Origin: Sclerurus mexicanus
Taxonomy: Eukaryota; Chordata; Aves; Passeriformes; Furnariidae
Direction: 5' to 3'
Length of the DNA: 64,000 nt
Assembly (NCBI GenBank): GCA_013396755.1
Contig: VWZF01006664.1
Span: 224,159 to 288,158, forward strand
Shown: positions 36,101 through 49,500 of the stretch, piece by piece
How the letters are laid out: each line of letters begins with the position of its first letter
How positions within the stretch are numbered: position 1 is the first letter of the stretch
Translations under genes and position numbers: made by a program
Notes under the pieces: generated by a model
The model's database searches: none
Told to the model about the DNA's origin: nothing
The model's input: only the letters and a program-made list of their open reading frames with translations

Positions 36101-38584
36101 ATCCTATTTTCAGTTCTGATTTATACTCTGACATCTATAAACTGACAGCTGGTATTACCTGAATACCTGGCCTGAAAGCCACACAAAAGTAACATTCTAA
36201 CAGAGATGTGAAGGGGATAAAAGCCAGAAGGTCTGTGGAATATTCAGATCTTCCGGTCTCTTGTTCTACAAGAACACCTATAAATAAAATGTGCAACCAC
36301 GTGAGATATGTGAAATATTGAAGCCTGGGAAAAGTGATTTGCTGCAATTCCATGCCATCCTCATGATGACACTTTCTAAATATACCAGCCACCAAGGCTG
36401 GTTTTAAGGGCTTTCAGCAGATGTGTCACACTGCTGCCAAACCATGGACCTCCAGTGAAGCAGCTGGGACATCTCGGGGAGCTTAGCACAGTTCTCCTCT
36501 CTGTACTTCAGGCAAGACAGCTCTGACACTTTCAGCCACCTCATCCGAAGGGTGACATTTCACTGGTAAGCACCAGAAAAGGCACACTGGAAAATAAATG
36601 CAAAGTGGACAGCGTAGCTTTCCTTAAAGGCTTTTTTACCAATCTAGTTAAATTAGGCTTAAAATATTTCTCTTGGTATTTTAAATAATGAAAGCTGTAG
36701 TAATACTGTCATCATAAAAACTATTAGGAGGCTTAACCACAGGAAATTACCTTCTGTGAGATCAGTGTTGCTACTGAACATATTGATGTGAACTAACCTT
36801 TCATAGGACCAACTTCCAGGCTCCAAAGCAGCAAACACGAAGGCAAAATCCCTCCTAGTGCCATAATGTGAGCTCTCTGCTATTTCCATTCTCAAGAAGC
36901 TAGTCATCTTCTTGTGCCTTCAAAACATCACTTTACACCCTTTTCACTGCTTGCCATTTTTATTCAGTCTGGAAAGCTTTTCTCAAGCAAAACCTTCAGT
37001 GAAACCAGCTGGGTTTTGTCCAACTAAATACCCAGTAAACAACAAAGAATAAAGCACTTTGTCACCAGCTTTTTAGGAGAACACTGTTCCTGCACAGCTC
37101 ATTTTATGAACTCCAACTGGAGTCTCAGCAGCCAGCAAGCAGTACAAGCCATCTGAAACATTCAGCATTTATTGGCATTTGGCCTTCTTTGACATTTTTT
37201 CCCTCCCATTCTGATAACTTTTTCTTTAAAAAGTGATATGGTAGAAGACAGCTCTTTCTGCACTCTCCAGGTGACAGACTGCTCAGGGCATGAGTGCTAC
37301 ATGCAATGGTCCCCAGTCACACTTCTTGGGGTTTTTAATCAACCATACTTTGGAAACCTTTATGTAATGACCCTGAAGATGACAGCACACTAAAACATAG
37401 ATAATGACAAAAAGAAGTCTATATGAGCCAAAAGGGCTCACGACAATAGAGAAGCTACTGCTGAGACAGAAATTCAAGTGGAAAGGGATCCCAGTTCCTT
37501 TGATGCCTCTGGAAGGTCTGGCTTGATTTGCATTTTCTTAGCAGCATAACAGATGTAGGAATAGCAATAATTCTGCTTTGAGAGAGACAAGATTTTGTTG
37601 TTATGGTATTGACTAAGAAGGTGATGTGTTAATGGATTAACTTCAGAAAGACTGAAATGGAACTATTTTGATACCACAGATTTTCAATAAAATAGGTGTC
37701 AAATGATGTTATCAAAGCCTTTCAAATACCTGGCTGGGATGACGCTGTTAATATGGACGTGATATAAATGTGGATTAATTGCTTGTAAACCACCAGAATA
37801 AGATATTCCAAATGTATTGCAAGGTATGGTCCTTATATACTTTGAATCAAGCGGTAAAGTAGATACTCCAGTTTATCAAAGGGCCCAGTGAGACCACATT
37901 ATTTAGCAGTGTCACAAATTGCTACTCTTGACACCTCCTGGTCTGGTAGGCCAAAGACTCTGAGAGAAAGAAAAACCGTGACTAGTTCTGTGTAATATTA
38001 TTTAAGAACATTAAAAAACTATTAACTCTACTTCTTTATTTCCCCTGAGCTAAAACAGTGGCTTTATCAACTTATGGGTGGATACCCAGAGTCCAGCTCA
38101 GCAAAAATAAGTGATGTGTTAAAAAAGCCCTACCTATTATCAGTCTGACCTGCCATGTATCATATTTAACCTCTCAAGAACCACACTGGCTACCCCATTT
38201 GGAAAAGCACTTGCATGCTTAGTAGAGGGAAGCCTGAAATAAATAATACAGCCCAAAGTAATCATGTAATGAGATACTTGTCAAAGTGCAGGATTTTATA
38301 CAGAAAGGCCTCTGCCTGTAAGACTTTTGAACTAGGATAACTCTTTTTACTCTGTACTACTTCATCGAAGAACTTCCAAGTTAAGCATCTTTGTCTTCCA
38401 GGAGCTAAATAATTACAGAACGAAACTCCAGAATGAAAACCTTGCTCACAACCACTCCCTTTTGCCACAAACTGATTTTTCACCTAGAGATATGAAAGGT
38501 TCTAGAAACATTCACGTGAAAGGTTCTAGAAACTCCAGTCCCCAACTCTTTGGGCTTCAAACTTCCCCATCAGCAGTGACTTAC
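30179..38584 (-). other. HECW1 intron E2-E3 (8.4 kb)
   Basis: Mostly AT-rich intron. Next to the E2 donor is a duplicated 24-bp block with TTCTAGAA cores (38493-38533). Pyrimidine-rich runs occur at about 31752-31786. No gene or transposon was recognised. Confidence 0.85.
38493..38533. repeat. 24-bp tandem duplication carrying TTCTAGAA palindromes
   Basis: The 17-mer tgaaaggttctagaaac occurs at 38493-38509 and again, identically, at 38517-38533, exactly 24 bp apart. Each copy contains TTCTAGAA, the two-half-site form of a heat-shock element. It lies 52-92 nt downstream of the E2 donor in transcript direction. Confidence 0.85.
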
Positions 38585-38660
38585 CTGACAATGAAAAACT
38601 TATCAGTCTCCGACTTCCTTGTCCCTGGATTGAGTCTTCATTGGTGATGCTTTTAAAAAT
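38585..38660 (-). CDS. HECW1: HECW1 coding exon E2: short exon entering the C2 domain
   Basis: This 76-nt exon is too short to stand out as an open frame and was found by looking for the missing residues between E1 and E3. It reads IFKSITNEDSIQGQGSRR and then LISFSLS, ending with one base of a split Asp codon. Human HECW1, as I recall it, has IFKSIGADETVQGQGSRR at this point, so the ends are conserved and the middle five residues differ. The acceptor is ccagcag and the donor gtaagt. Phase 0 on entry matches E1, and phase 1 on exit matches E3. The exon lies 23.5 kb from E1 and forms the linker and first beta strand of the C2 domain. Confidence 0.95.
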
Positions 38661-41600
38661 CTGCTGGAAGACAAACAGTGGTGAGAAAGAGTAGTCTCCA
38701 ACAACTCTTGAAAAGAGAAATTGCTTACTAACTGTCTTTTTTTGCAGGTTCTTAGTTTAAAACAAGAATCAATTAGATGACCAGTGATCAAAACAATGTT
38801 TTTATCCAGGTAATCATTTAACCATTAATGGCCTCAGTCATCCCTTCCTGGAAGCTTTTACTTAAAAAAAGAAACTGAATTATGCAAAAGTACTGGTGTA
38901 ATTTGAATACAGCAGTTCTTCACCCCAAAAGGAATTACTTCTTAATAAGGAGATAAAAGCAGTACATATGGATCAGGATGTAGCTCTCACCTCTTCAAAC
39001 AACTTCCACCTTACTACTTGTGTAGAAAATCTTGTTCCAGAAAGACTTCTGAGAGGTTCCTAATACCCTGCACCAAATTCAGCTGTGAATTATGATAACA
39101 ATAAGCATCGAGGGTGATCCGAGGGGGGGAAAACGATTAAAAAATCCATAGATGACCCTCTGTCCTCCACAGCTGGGGTTTGAACGCCAATCTGTCCTTC
39201 AGCAAGTTTATTGGTGACTGCTGTTGTGCAAATTAGGACCCAAGCTGCCTTCTGGCCCTGCTCACAACTGGGAAGCAAGAATGCCTTTGGTCAGTGTCTG
39301 GGGCACCAGCAGAAACCCAGAACGGGGCAGAGGAGATGCCAGGGGGTGCCAGACTCGGGGGTGCTGCTAGTACAGCCTGCCATCAGCTCTGGAGCCAAAG
39401 CAAATGCTGCTCTGCCCCCGGGAAGCAGCAGCTCCTCCCCACTCTTGCCATTCAGCTTTCAGCCAAGAAAAAAAACAAACCAGAAAAACAGCATTTATGC
39501 AGTGAAGGTGAAATTTTTGCCAGGAAACAGTAACTAGAGTCCCACTCAGCTGTGACTCATGGCTCGGGTAGTAGATATTGCCTAGTCAGGCTGGAGTGTG
39601 CCCCAGCTCTAGAGGGGCACTGCAGCCCAGCCAGCAGGGAGAGACAGCACAGCTGCTCAAAGATACACGGGTTGGATCCAGACATCATCATAAAATAATG
39701 GGCTCTGGTGGACTTGACTTCTTGTTTCTTCCAGACCATCTAAGCGGGATAAAAGATGCTGAGTAGAGCAGGACCATGAGTAATTCCAGGGGAAACATCT
39801 CTATTGGGTCACAGCTAATTAGTGGCAATGGTACTTTCTGTCTTCCCTGTATTTATTGAAGCCACTATTGATTTGTGGAGAGACACATTTAAATCAGAAT
39901 ACATTTGACTATGAGAATTTTACAGAGAGAACTTGGTAATCTTTACCAGGCAAAGTTGTGATCCCACCAAGAAACAGACATTTCCTTGTCACTGTGTATT
40001 TTTTGTACTGTGTCACTACCTGACTTCTATTAGACATCATCTGTCAATGCTGACCATTATGGTCTTTTCGTGATTTTGTCCAGGACAGTAACGGGCCAAC
40101 CAACCTAGAAATATGCACATTTACAAAACATGTGCTTTTCCCCAGTTCTTCAGTATTTCTCTGGTTTTTTTTTAGATCTGCCACTTATGTCTTACATCAT
40201 GAATAGTCTAGCAGTCTACACTTTGAACAAATTGGGGTGGATCTGATGAGCTACTGCAAGGACCAGCCTGTTCAAACCTTAAAAAAATGTTGCTATTAAA
40301 TGACTCTTCGGGGGCCATACCTACATTAGTGAAATTATACCAGGACAGTTATAATAGAGTACTATTGTGAGTTCTCATACAGGCAAAGCACCCCCAGCAC
40401 GGCCAACCCTGCTCTGGCAAAGGTTGGCATTATACAATGGGAGTAAAAATCCTCCAGCATCACAAGGAAAGCAACAACAAAATAAATCTATTTGCATTTC
40501 AAGAAGTCAGAAGGAACAGAGGGGGAGAAGGGAGAAAAATCTCCCCCCATTAAGTCTGCTTTTCTGAAAATAAAAAGAGCTATTTGCAGCAGTTCAGATT
40601 CACTGTTTTCCAGTGCCACACCAGGCTGTGCCCAGCAGCGAGGACACGGCTGCACTTGATGCAGGGCAGGGCAAAAGAGGGTCCCCAACACCCCGCAGCC
40701 ACCACACCGACTGGGTTTCACAGGATCTTGAGGCCTGGGATGGGGACATGCTCACGTCAGAGTGTTCCTGCTTGCCACTTATCTTGGAAGAAATCCAGAC
40801 TGATTTTAGTGGCTATGACATAATTACACTGGGAGTTTTGTCACTGTAAGTAAACCCTGAATTTAGTCATCAGGAGGTAAAAAACCCTCAACCTTCTCAA
40901 CTGCCACTTAAAATATAGCTAATTGACAGAAAGATTCTATTCATCTCATCACTTGACATCCTATGGACTTGAAGCCCCCCACATGAAAAGGAACAAATGT
41001 GATTTTTCCTCAGTAACTTTTGTGCTCTTTTATGCCCTTGAAGTGAGAGCTCAGTCTGAATTAGTTTAATAATTTTAGTTTATAATGTCCTGTTTCACAC
41101 TGTGTAGCCAAGTCTAATGATTTTAAAAGTCCAGCTGATACAAAACAGAATGAATATGCTTTCACTACATGCCTTTGTTGTATCTAGACATGAAGAGATG
41201 GGACACAAGCTGCAACTTCAAGCCCAGCTGAATCTGTCTCAGAAAACCAAAGACTTTCTGAACTGGGTTCAAACCTCCTTTTGCTTTCCCTGAATGCAAT
41301 TGGAGCCAGCATCATTGCCACTGATGGGAGAGCATATATTCAAACATTAGAGAACTATCAGCATGTCTTTAAAATATTCTCCAGTAAACACGCTCTGTAA
41401 GATCATCTTCTGGTCTGCTACAGTGTCCCAACCTCTGAAGAATGGCAAAAGACATCTGCCAGGGCCTGGGATGGCTATCTGTGAGAATGAGAAGGTACCT
41501 GAGGCCACATCCAAGCCTCTTGGGACTTGCTGAGCTCAGGAAAAGGTCCGGGTTTGGTAGTGCTATTCATTTTTATAGCACAGAGAAGAAAACAGAAGGA

Positions 41601-44600
41601 GGTGACTGAAAGCTAAGAATAATAGTCTTGTCCCAATATCACTTTTCCCTGTGAGTAGTTCCTGCAAATGCTGGAAGGCAGCTGTGTGACCCTGGATGAG
41701 ACAGGAGGAAGGAAGGCTTCACACTGGTGAGCTGAGCCCTTGGGACTCCCTCCCTCTTCAGCCATGGTATGTGCTATGCATAAAAACAAAATGTTGAGAA
41801 ACCCCAGAGTATTGCAATCCAGCAGCTCTGGCTGTGACAAAATTGAGTGCATCACTAAAAATTCGTCTAAGCAGAAAGCCAGAAACAGAGAGTCTCTCAA
41901 CTAAGTAAAACTATCTCCTAAAATACCTTTGCCTTCACTAGTCTACCTAAACATGTGGAAGAGTAACAAGGACAACACTCTTGCTCCCGAAAATAAAGTG
42001 GCTCACAGGGCACACTTAGCCCCTATTCGGGGGGTCTGGAGGAAACTCTAACTGGTGCTGCACTGGAGAAATCTGCTTTTGGACACCACAGTGACCAGCA
42101 GAAGTGCAGCAGGCTGGCAAAGTGTGTTTTGCAGCACTGAGTGCCTTTCAGCAAGTTTGCCTCCTGTGCAGCCCAACCTCGCCGCTTTTAAAGTCCTGCT
42201 GACACAAAACAAGATAAATATGATTTTATTACATGCATCTACCACTGCCGACAAATACAAGCACTTACTCCTTTTCCCATACACAGCACAGGAAAACACT
42301 GTTATCTCTTAGTGTTCTCTAACACCCTTTGCTCCCCAGGACAATTTTGGTCCCTGTGCCCCCACGAAGAGATTAAACAGAGCTAAGCAAATTGTCTTTT
42401 CCCATGAGCAGAAGAAACATCCAGATTAAGTAATCTTCCTCTTCACTGGCAGCCAAAGCACTTGTATCAGCAGCTTCTGCTGCAGAAGAATGGCAACATT
42501 TAATGACCAGAACTGATATAAATTATCTCGCATAGGCCAGTATTTCTCACATTTAAACAGAGGAAATTGCAGCGACACGATAAACAGGGCTGCACTACCT
42601 GTTTGCTTTAGCTTTTGTTGAATTACATGGTGAACATCATGGACATGACCTAATGCTCAGTCCAATCAAGTTTCAATTTTACAAGGTGCTAATTAAAACC
42701 TAGAATAATTTGCACTGACAGCACAGACTGTAACTGCAGTAATATCTAATGCAGATTAAATAGGCACTGTAAAGTGCTGAAGCTCTAGCCCGGACAATAC
42801 TACCAATTCACAAGACTCTTTTTTTAGAAAAGCAGATCTAGAAACATGAAGTCTTTAGAAGAGCTCACCCTTCCAAGCACAGCTTTGCTGCCATTAGTTT
42901 AAACCAGCTTGGAATTATTGTTTCAACAGACCTGTGTGTACGTGGCACAGGAGCCCAGAACAATACCTCAAAAAATTATTTCCCCCTAACCTACTTCTGC
43001 TGGCTTTTGCTGTTTCCCTCGATTTCACCCAATGCTGAACATTAGGACAACTCTCTAAAACACTTGGGAAAAGGCTTACATTTTCCAGAACTCAGCAGTG
43101 AGGCATCTTATCACATGAAGAGAACATCAAACATCATCCCAAACTCACACTTCGTATTCTACCATCTCCTTTAGAGGGGGAATTCCTCAGTGGATCTGCA
43201 AATCGGTCAATGTTCCCATTTCTTCCCAAGTGCATAATTTTAAAAAAATAAAAGTTTTGTAAAAAAAAATTGACTAAGCAAACACAGACTAAGTATTTTC
43301 TTTCACTCCATCACTTAACTTCTTCAGCGAAGAAGGCGCTTTGGGAAGTAAGGGGTGACTTCTGGCAGAAGCAGGTGCAGCTCCGTGCCTGCCACTGACA
43401 GAACCATGGCTGTAATCCCAGGCACCACTCGGAAAATCTGCCCCTAATTGGCAGCAGTGCTTCAGCTGCAACCCCCACTCTGCTAACAGAATTATCCACC
43501 TCTTGAATGCAATATATTCCACTTATCCTGTTAGCTTGTTAAGCCATTGTGCTGGCACTGCAGTGCTTTTTCTATCAGGTGCCTCTGAACAGCAGGCAGC
43601 CTCTCCAGCAGCAGCCCAGCTCACAGCCCTGGACGTGCCCACACACTGAGAGCCTTCCCCATGTGCACCCCAGCCTTGGAACACACCACCTTCTCCATGC
43701 CATTCCCTAATTAAGTGGAGAATTTGCCTTTTGGGGGCATATGGCAGTTGCCCCCTGTCCGCAGAAAGCACCTTTTGCCTCATCTTGCAGCTGTGATTAT
43801 TGATTAATTGATTTATTCCCAGGAGACAGAAGTTTTTTGTTCCAAAAGCTCCTGTCCTAGAAACCCTTAAAAAAGGTAGCAAGGAAGTGAGTAAACAGTT
43901 GTTTTTTTCCCATTGAAAATGTTGGGAATTCTTTCAGAAGATTCTAGATTATAAATCCTGGCAGACAAAGTAAATTACTGGAAAAAAACCTGCTGCTTAT
44001 ATCATCAGTAAAGTCCTCTAAAAGGCAACTATCAACAGTCTCGTGACAAGAGGACATCCAGTGACAGTACCCACCAAGTCTGTGTCTCCATGCTGCCATC
44101 AAGCTCTTTCACATTCCCCAACCAACCCTATGTGTGTAGAATGCCATTTCAGCACAACCAGAATCTAGAAAAAGGATGTTAAAAGCAAATAAAACAAAAT
44201 CAAGGAGTGAGACATCAAATCAGTAGCTTCTGCAGAGTCCAATATCTTTTCCTTCCAGAATTTTATTAGCTTTTTAATCGTTTTAACAGCTCTGCCTAAT
44301 AAACTTCAGTTATCCTTTGGCAGCAGTGGAAAAGCTTTGATTAGAGATTCTGATCTTCCCTCGCTCTTCACAACTTCATTTAAATGAAGCCTTAGATCGT
44401 CAGATGCTGAAACACAATCACGCGCGCTTTGGGCTGTGGTTCCTGGGGGATGGCTGAAGCCCATCTGCGCAGCAGACAGTTCCTCTGTACCCAGCAAACT
44501 GCTGGGAGGATGGTTTCCTGCAGCACATCCCACCTCCCGCTCACACAGCAGCTCTGAGGCTGCCAGTGACCCTCTGAGCCCTCACAAGTCTCCCAGCAAG

Positions 44601-46063
44601 GTTAAAGTGGGCCAAAGGACGGCGGTAGTTTACAGCCCCAGCGTTCAAGACAAACTCTGGTGGAGTTAGTAGGGAAGAAGGCTCCTTGCAGTTGCCAAAA
44701 AGCTTTGTGCTTTCCAGTGTCACCATCGTCCAGGAAAAAAACTCCTAAGAAAATCTGGGTTTACGATCAGATTTACATCAGCCTAGTGCTGGACACGATC
44801 GGCCCTGTGAACCTGACAGGTCCATACACAGGGTATTAATGAGCTTAAGCACCCTGACAGCGAGAACTGCTTGTAAATATTATCCTCTCTGAACAGCTAA
44901 GCAAGACCCTGCAAGCCACTGACACAACTGGGAGGTGTGCCATTGACACATGAAGAGGCCCAGTGGGCACTGTCTGGATCCTGTAATCCTGCACAAATTT
45001 TGCCCTGTACATCCCAAATGCAAACTCTCTATGAAAACACTTTGTTCTGTATGGAGAACTAAAAACCTACTGCTAACACCTTTTCTCTTTGCCTGTGAAA
45101 TGACAAGAGTCATCAAAACACAGGATGTACACAGAGGGACCACACTCTGGCACATCCACATATCTTTGGAAGGCAGGAAACTGTCTTAGACAGCAGTTTA
45201 TACTTCCAGGCTGTCATATCACAGCTTCACAAACTCCTCTGCCGTGGTTTGGACGGGACAAGTGCATAGCTGAGTAATGCTGACCCATGGGAGAGACAAG
45301 TGTCTCTCTGAGCTAAGCTGTGTTTGAAGAGCAGCTCAAAGCATTTGTCATGCTGGCCCAGCGTCTGGACAAGGGGCTCGAGTCAATGAGCCTTCACAGC
45401 ACAAAAGAAGCAGCCAGGCAGCCAACAATGCCCATTCTTCTAAATGAATGCCTCAAATACCAGCTCAGCTATGAACACCATTATTTCCAGAAGCGAGCTA
45501 CAGACACTTTACTTTCAGCCTTGGGTCCTGCTTTGAGCAGAAATGAGGCAACTGCAGAGATTTATAGTCTGATTTTACAAGTGGAGAAACATCTCTGCTA
45601 CTTCGAGCGTCCCTTGATCTTGCTGAATCACTAATAAAACATTTCACTACACAGAGGATTTTTATAGTTATGATGCCATAGAAAGGCTAAAGCTGAGAAG
45701 GAAAGAAAATCTTCTCCTTTTATAGCATCTACAGTCACTTAATGCAGCCTCATTCACACTTAGTGTTTCTCCTCTGTACCTTTTGGCAGACCCATTAGAT
45801 CCAGCACAAACTGCTTATCTCACCTTAGCAAACCCACAGGTTTGGGGCTTTTGTTTGTTTGTTTCTGGTTTTGTTGTCTGTTTTCGTGGCTGTTTCATTT
45901 TAAATCTTTCTTTTAAAAAATTCCCAACTGGCTTCTGCCAGCCGCAGCATTCAATGCCTTGTTTTTCTTAGCTTGCTGCTTTTTTAGAACAGCAGGCCTT
46001 AAAAAGCCTTCTCCAGTGAAGGAGGTGTATGGGAACACTGATTGTAATCAAACTGCTGTAGAG

Positions 46064-46415
46064 TAACCAATGTTGGAAGAGATTCCTGAAGTCACCTGAT
46101 CCTTCTGCCAAAACAGGACCAGCTTAGAGCAGGCTATTCTGTCCTGTTCAGCACTGAATATCTGACAGGATGGAGATCTCACGAGCTCTCTGGGCACCCC
46201 GTTCTTTTTTCTTGAGAAAAACATATTCCTGAGGTCTAACAAGAATGTCTCTTATCGCAACCTGTATCTGTGTCCTGCTGTCATTTCACCATGTGCTGTG
46301 AGCAGAGTCTGCCTCCTCCTTCCCCACATTCTCCGGTTAGGCAGGTAAAGTCATCAGTAACCCCCCATATGTTATTTTCCTTAAGACTGACCAAATAAAT
46401 CCAGCTGCACCTCTG
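46064..46415 (-). mobile_element. Old, diverged CR1 LINE 3' fragment
   Basis: The plus strand follows the reverse-complement CR1 3' region in order. It has a degraded gttggaagagattcctgaag, then agcttagagcaggct, then gagatctcacgagctctctg with gggcaccccgttc, then gagaaaaacatattcct, then tgtcctgctgtcatttcacc and gagcagagtctg. Divergence is clearly higher than in the element at 51340, so it is an older insertion. Its orientation is the same as HECW1, and the upper boundary is approximate. Confidence 0.75.
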
Positions 46416-46552
46416 CCACCCCTCGTATGTAAAGTCCAATGAGAAGGGTAAAGGAAGCAGAGGCCAGACTCATCCTGGAGATGATGGTGGTGGGATGTTA
46501 CAGCAGACCTGAGGTACGGCCAAGGCTTCTGGGGAGAAGCAACATTTACGAA

Positions 46553-46594
46553 ATCTGATCTCCAAGATTAATTATCTGATCTCCAAGACTAACA
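46553..46594. repeat. 21-bp tandem duplication
   Basis: atctgatctccaagattaat(t) at 46553-46573 is followed directly by atctgatctccaagactaac(a) at 46574-46594, differing near the end. It is a small local duplication next to the old CR1 fragment, with no evident function. Confidence 0.85.
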
Positions 46595-49500
46595 GATTAA
46601 TTCATGACAGCAACTTGGTTATCACCAAAAGCCTCGTGAAGAATTTGGCCTGGTTCATACTGCATGCAAGACTTCTGAACATGAAGTCATTAAAGGCAAC
46701 AGTAGTGGAAAGGGATGTCAACTAAAAGCAGGAGTGCCATCACTTCGGAGCAATCATTAGTTACAATCTGTAATGATATACTTCTTGAACTCTTAATAAA
46801 TCACATCTTGTCAGCATCAGAGGTGTTTCCACAATGCCAGTTTTGATGGAAATCAGTGACAATCCATCTCAAACACTGCAGTCAACCCTGGAAAACTCTT
46901 GTGGCACTGAGCAAGGCAATGCAGAAGTTCATAGCCCACACTAGACACCACCCAGACTGTCCACCCAGCACTCAGGAGGAAGGGGAGCGGCTCCCATTCC
47001 CACACCAACTCCATATACCCTGCTCCCTAGACCCCACCCCTTGCCAACCACACTTGCATGAAAAGCAGGTGCCTGCTGCAGAAGGAGAGGAGAGGAGCTC
47101 TCACTCCGCTCTTCTCCTTACTCCTGCAGCAGCAGGAAAGTTTTGGTCATCATGCAGAACTTCGGGCTACAGGGAAGCAGGTCTGATCCAAACCATCTCC
47201 TTGACCCACACCCCCTTAAACAGCTGCAAAAAGAACATGAGACACAACTTTTCCAGCCTTTTCCCCAGGCTGTGCTGCCACTCTACAGCGAGACACAAAA
47301 GATGACTGCTGAACCTGGAAGTAAATTTTGACTCCACTAAAAGTGGTAGGAGTTTGGCCACTGACTTAGCATTCTATCCTTTACTCCTCTGTTACAGTGG
47401 CGCTATATATCCCTGAAGTGCAGGACACTGAGGCAGCCTGTGCTGACCCCCTGTCAGTGATGTATCACTCACAGCCAGGAGAACAGACTTGGCAATTTCC
47501 ACCTGCATTCCTCACCCTCAGAAGGTACAACTGAAAAATAAACACTCAAACCCAGAGCATCCTCTCAGTGGCAGCAGCTCCAAAAAGGATGAAGACTCAC
47601 AGTGTTCCACTGCACAGCGTGGGGAGGCAGCTGCAAAAACAGCAGATGTGCAAGCTAAGCCTGATGTAGCCCCAGCAAAGGAGCTCTCTCACATGCCTGG
47701 CAGGAAAAAAGGCAGGGCTCTATAGTAGAACAGTGGGAAAAAAACAAAGGAAAAAGCAGCTGGGGATGCTATAAGGCAAGCAAGCAATTCATTTGTAAAA
47801 TTCCAGATCTTCACATCCTAAAAAATTCCCTTTCTCCCTTTCAGGCACATCTCAAAACACCATGCAAACACCAGAAAAAAGCCCAAATAGCTCCACAATG
47901 ATCAGCACAGCTTTGTTAGAACTCAAACCCGATGGCAGCAGCTTTCAAACTTGCCTGCTGGCAAAGCTGAGTGAGATCCTTTGGGGAAAACCAAGAGAAA
48001 TAAACAGGCTGCTTTAAAAAACAGGTTTCCTGACAACTAGTGGCACCTCCAGACTTTTCCAGTGTTAGGTTAAATTATTCCCATATAGGTGGATGGTACC
48101 AGACACTGGCTGCCCTCTGGAATCACAGTCCTAGCACAGTTGTAATCTGCCAGACAGAGGTCACAAATGTGCTGGTACCTGAAATACAGTCCAGTATACA
48201 TTGCGTGAGCTGAACTTTAACAATTGCCCAGGGTTAGTTACTACGAGTAACGCCGGCGGTCCTTTACTAAGAATATCAACACATGGTCTAATTTACGTGG
48301 TTTGTACTTATGGTCACCATAAAGTCCTGCCACACAGCCAGAAGGGCAAAAGCTGCCTCAGTGTAAATAAAAATTGGACTCATTGAGTTAAAAAGGGAAG
48401 TGTGTAAGAACAATTTAGTTACTTTCCATGAGACTTTATAAATGTTAGAATTTAAGCCTTGTTTTAAAGTGAAGATATTGAGAGGGGAGGTGCTGCAAGC
48501 TTTCAGTATGGATGGAAACCTGCTTGTCTGAGAATTTAACTAGCTAGCAAGGGGAAAAAAAAACCCCAGATATTTAATGGAAGTGGAAAATGCTTCTCAA
48601 GAGACTTGAGGATTGAAAATGAACAAAAGGTTCACAATTCTATTACAGAAATATTCTTATGCACATCTGTTGACGTGCAACATACATTCACGTGCAACCT
48701 ACATCATTTCCCCACCTGTATGAAAGCCTGAGAACAACAGAGGTCCAAGTAGTAATTACAGGGGAAAAAAAGATTTGGAAAGGGATGTAATATAGAACTT
48801 TATTCCATCAGCAAAATCACGTTAAGGGAACATGAATATCCCATCAAGCTCTAAGAAACCAGAAAATGCAAGCCTAAAAGATAACTGCGAAGTGTACAGT
48901 CAGCCTCTTGATGGATATAAACTGTAGTGCTGCTTTCTTTTTTCATCCATCTGCAATCATAACCTCTTCCCAATACAACACTATGAAGTGCAGGCAATCC
49001 AAGGCACTCAGTATACAGATAAAACAAAGGCTGATATGATCATGGGAGGGTTTGCATGCATGTGTACATGGAAGTACACACCACAAGAACAGTGTTTCAC
49101 ACTACACTCAAAGGGCAGATACCTGCAGGCACTGATGTGTGTTGGGTTGTTGAAAAATCATCTGGCTTTCAGGCACCCCCTGCTCTTCTCTATCACCTAC
49201 TTACAGTATTTCTACTGAAGCAACCCACAAGTTATGCCACAAACATTCAAAATGACCCACAAATTCACCCCTTATAAATGTACAAGTTCGTCTCACAGGG
49301 ATTTCCTCACTCATGCCTGCTGATTTTATATAGGTTATCTGAGGGTAGGAGTTATTCCAGGAGAGGGAGAGATTTCAAGCACTGGTTACTTTTACAAAGG
49401 GTCATGTATTGTAAAATTACAGTAATGTTCTTCTCTCCCCAACCTTCCTCCCATCCCTGCTTCTTCCCAGCACTAAGGGAAGCAGACAAGAAAACGAAAG

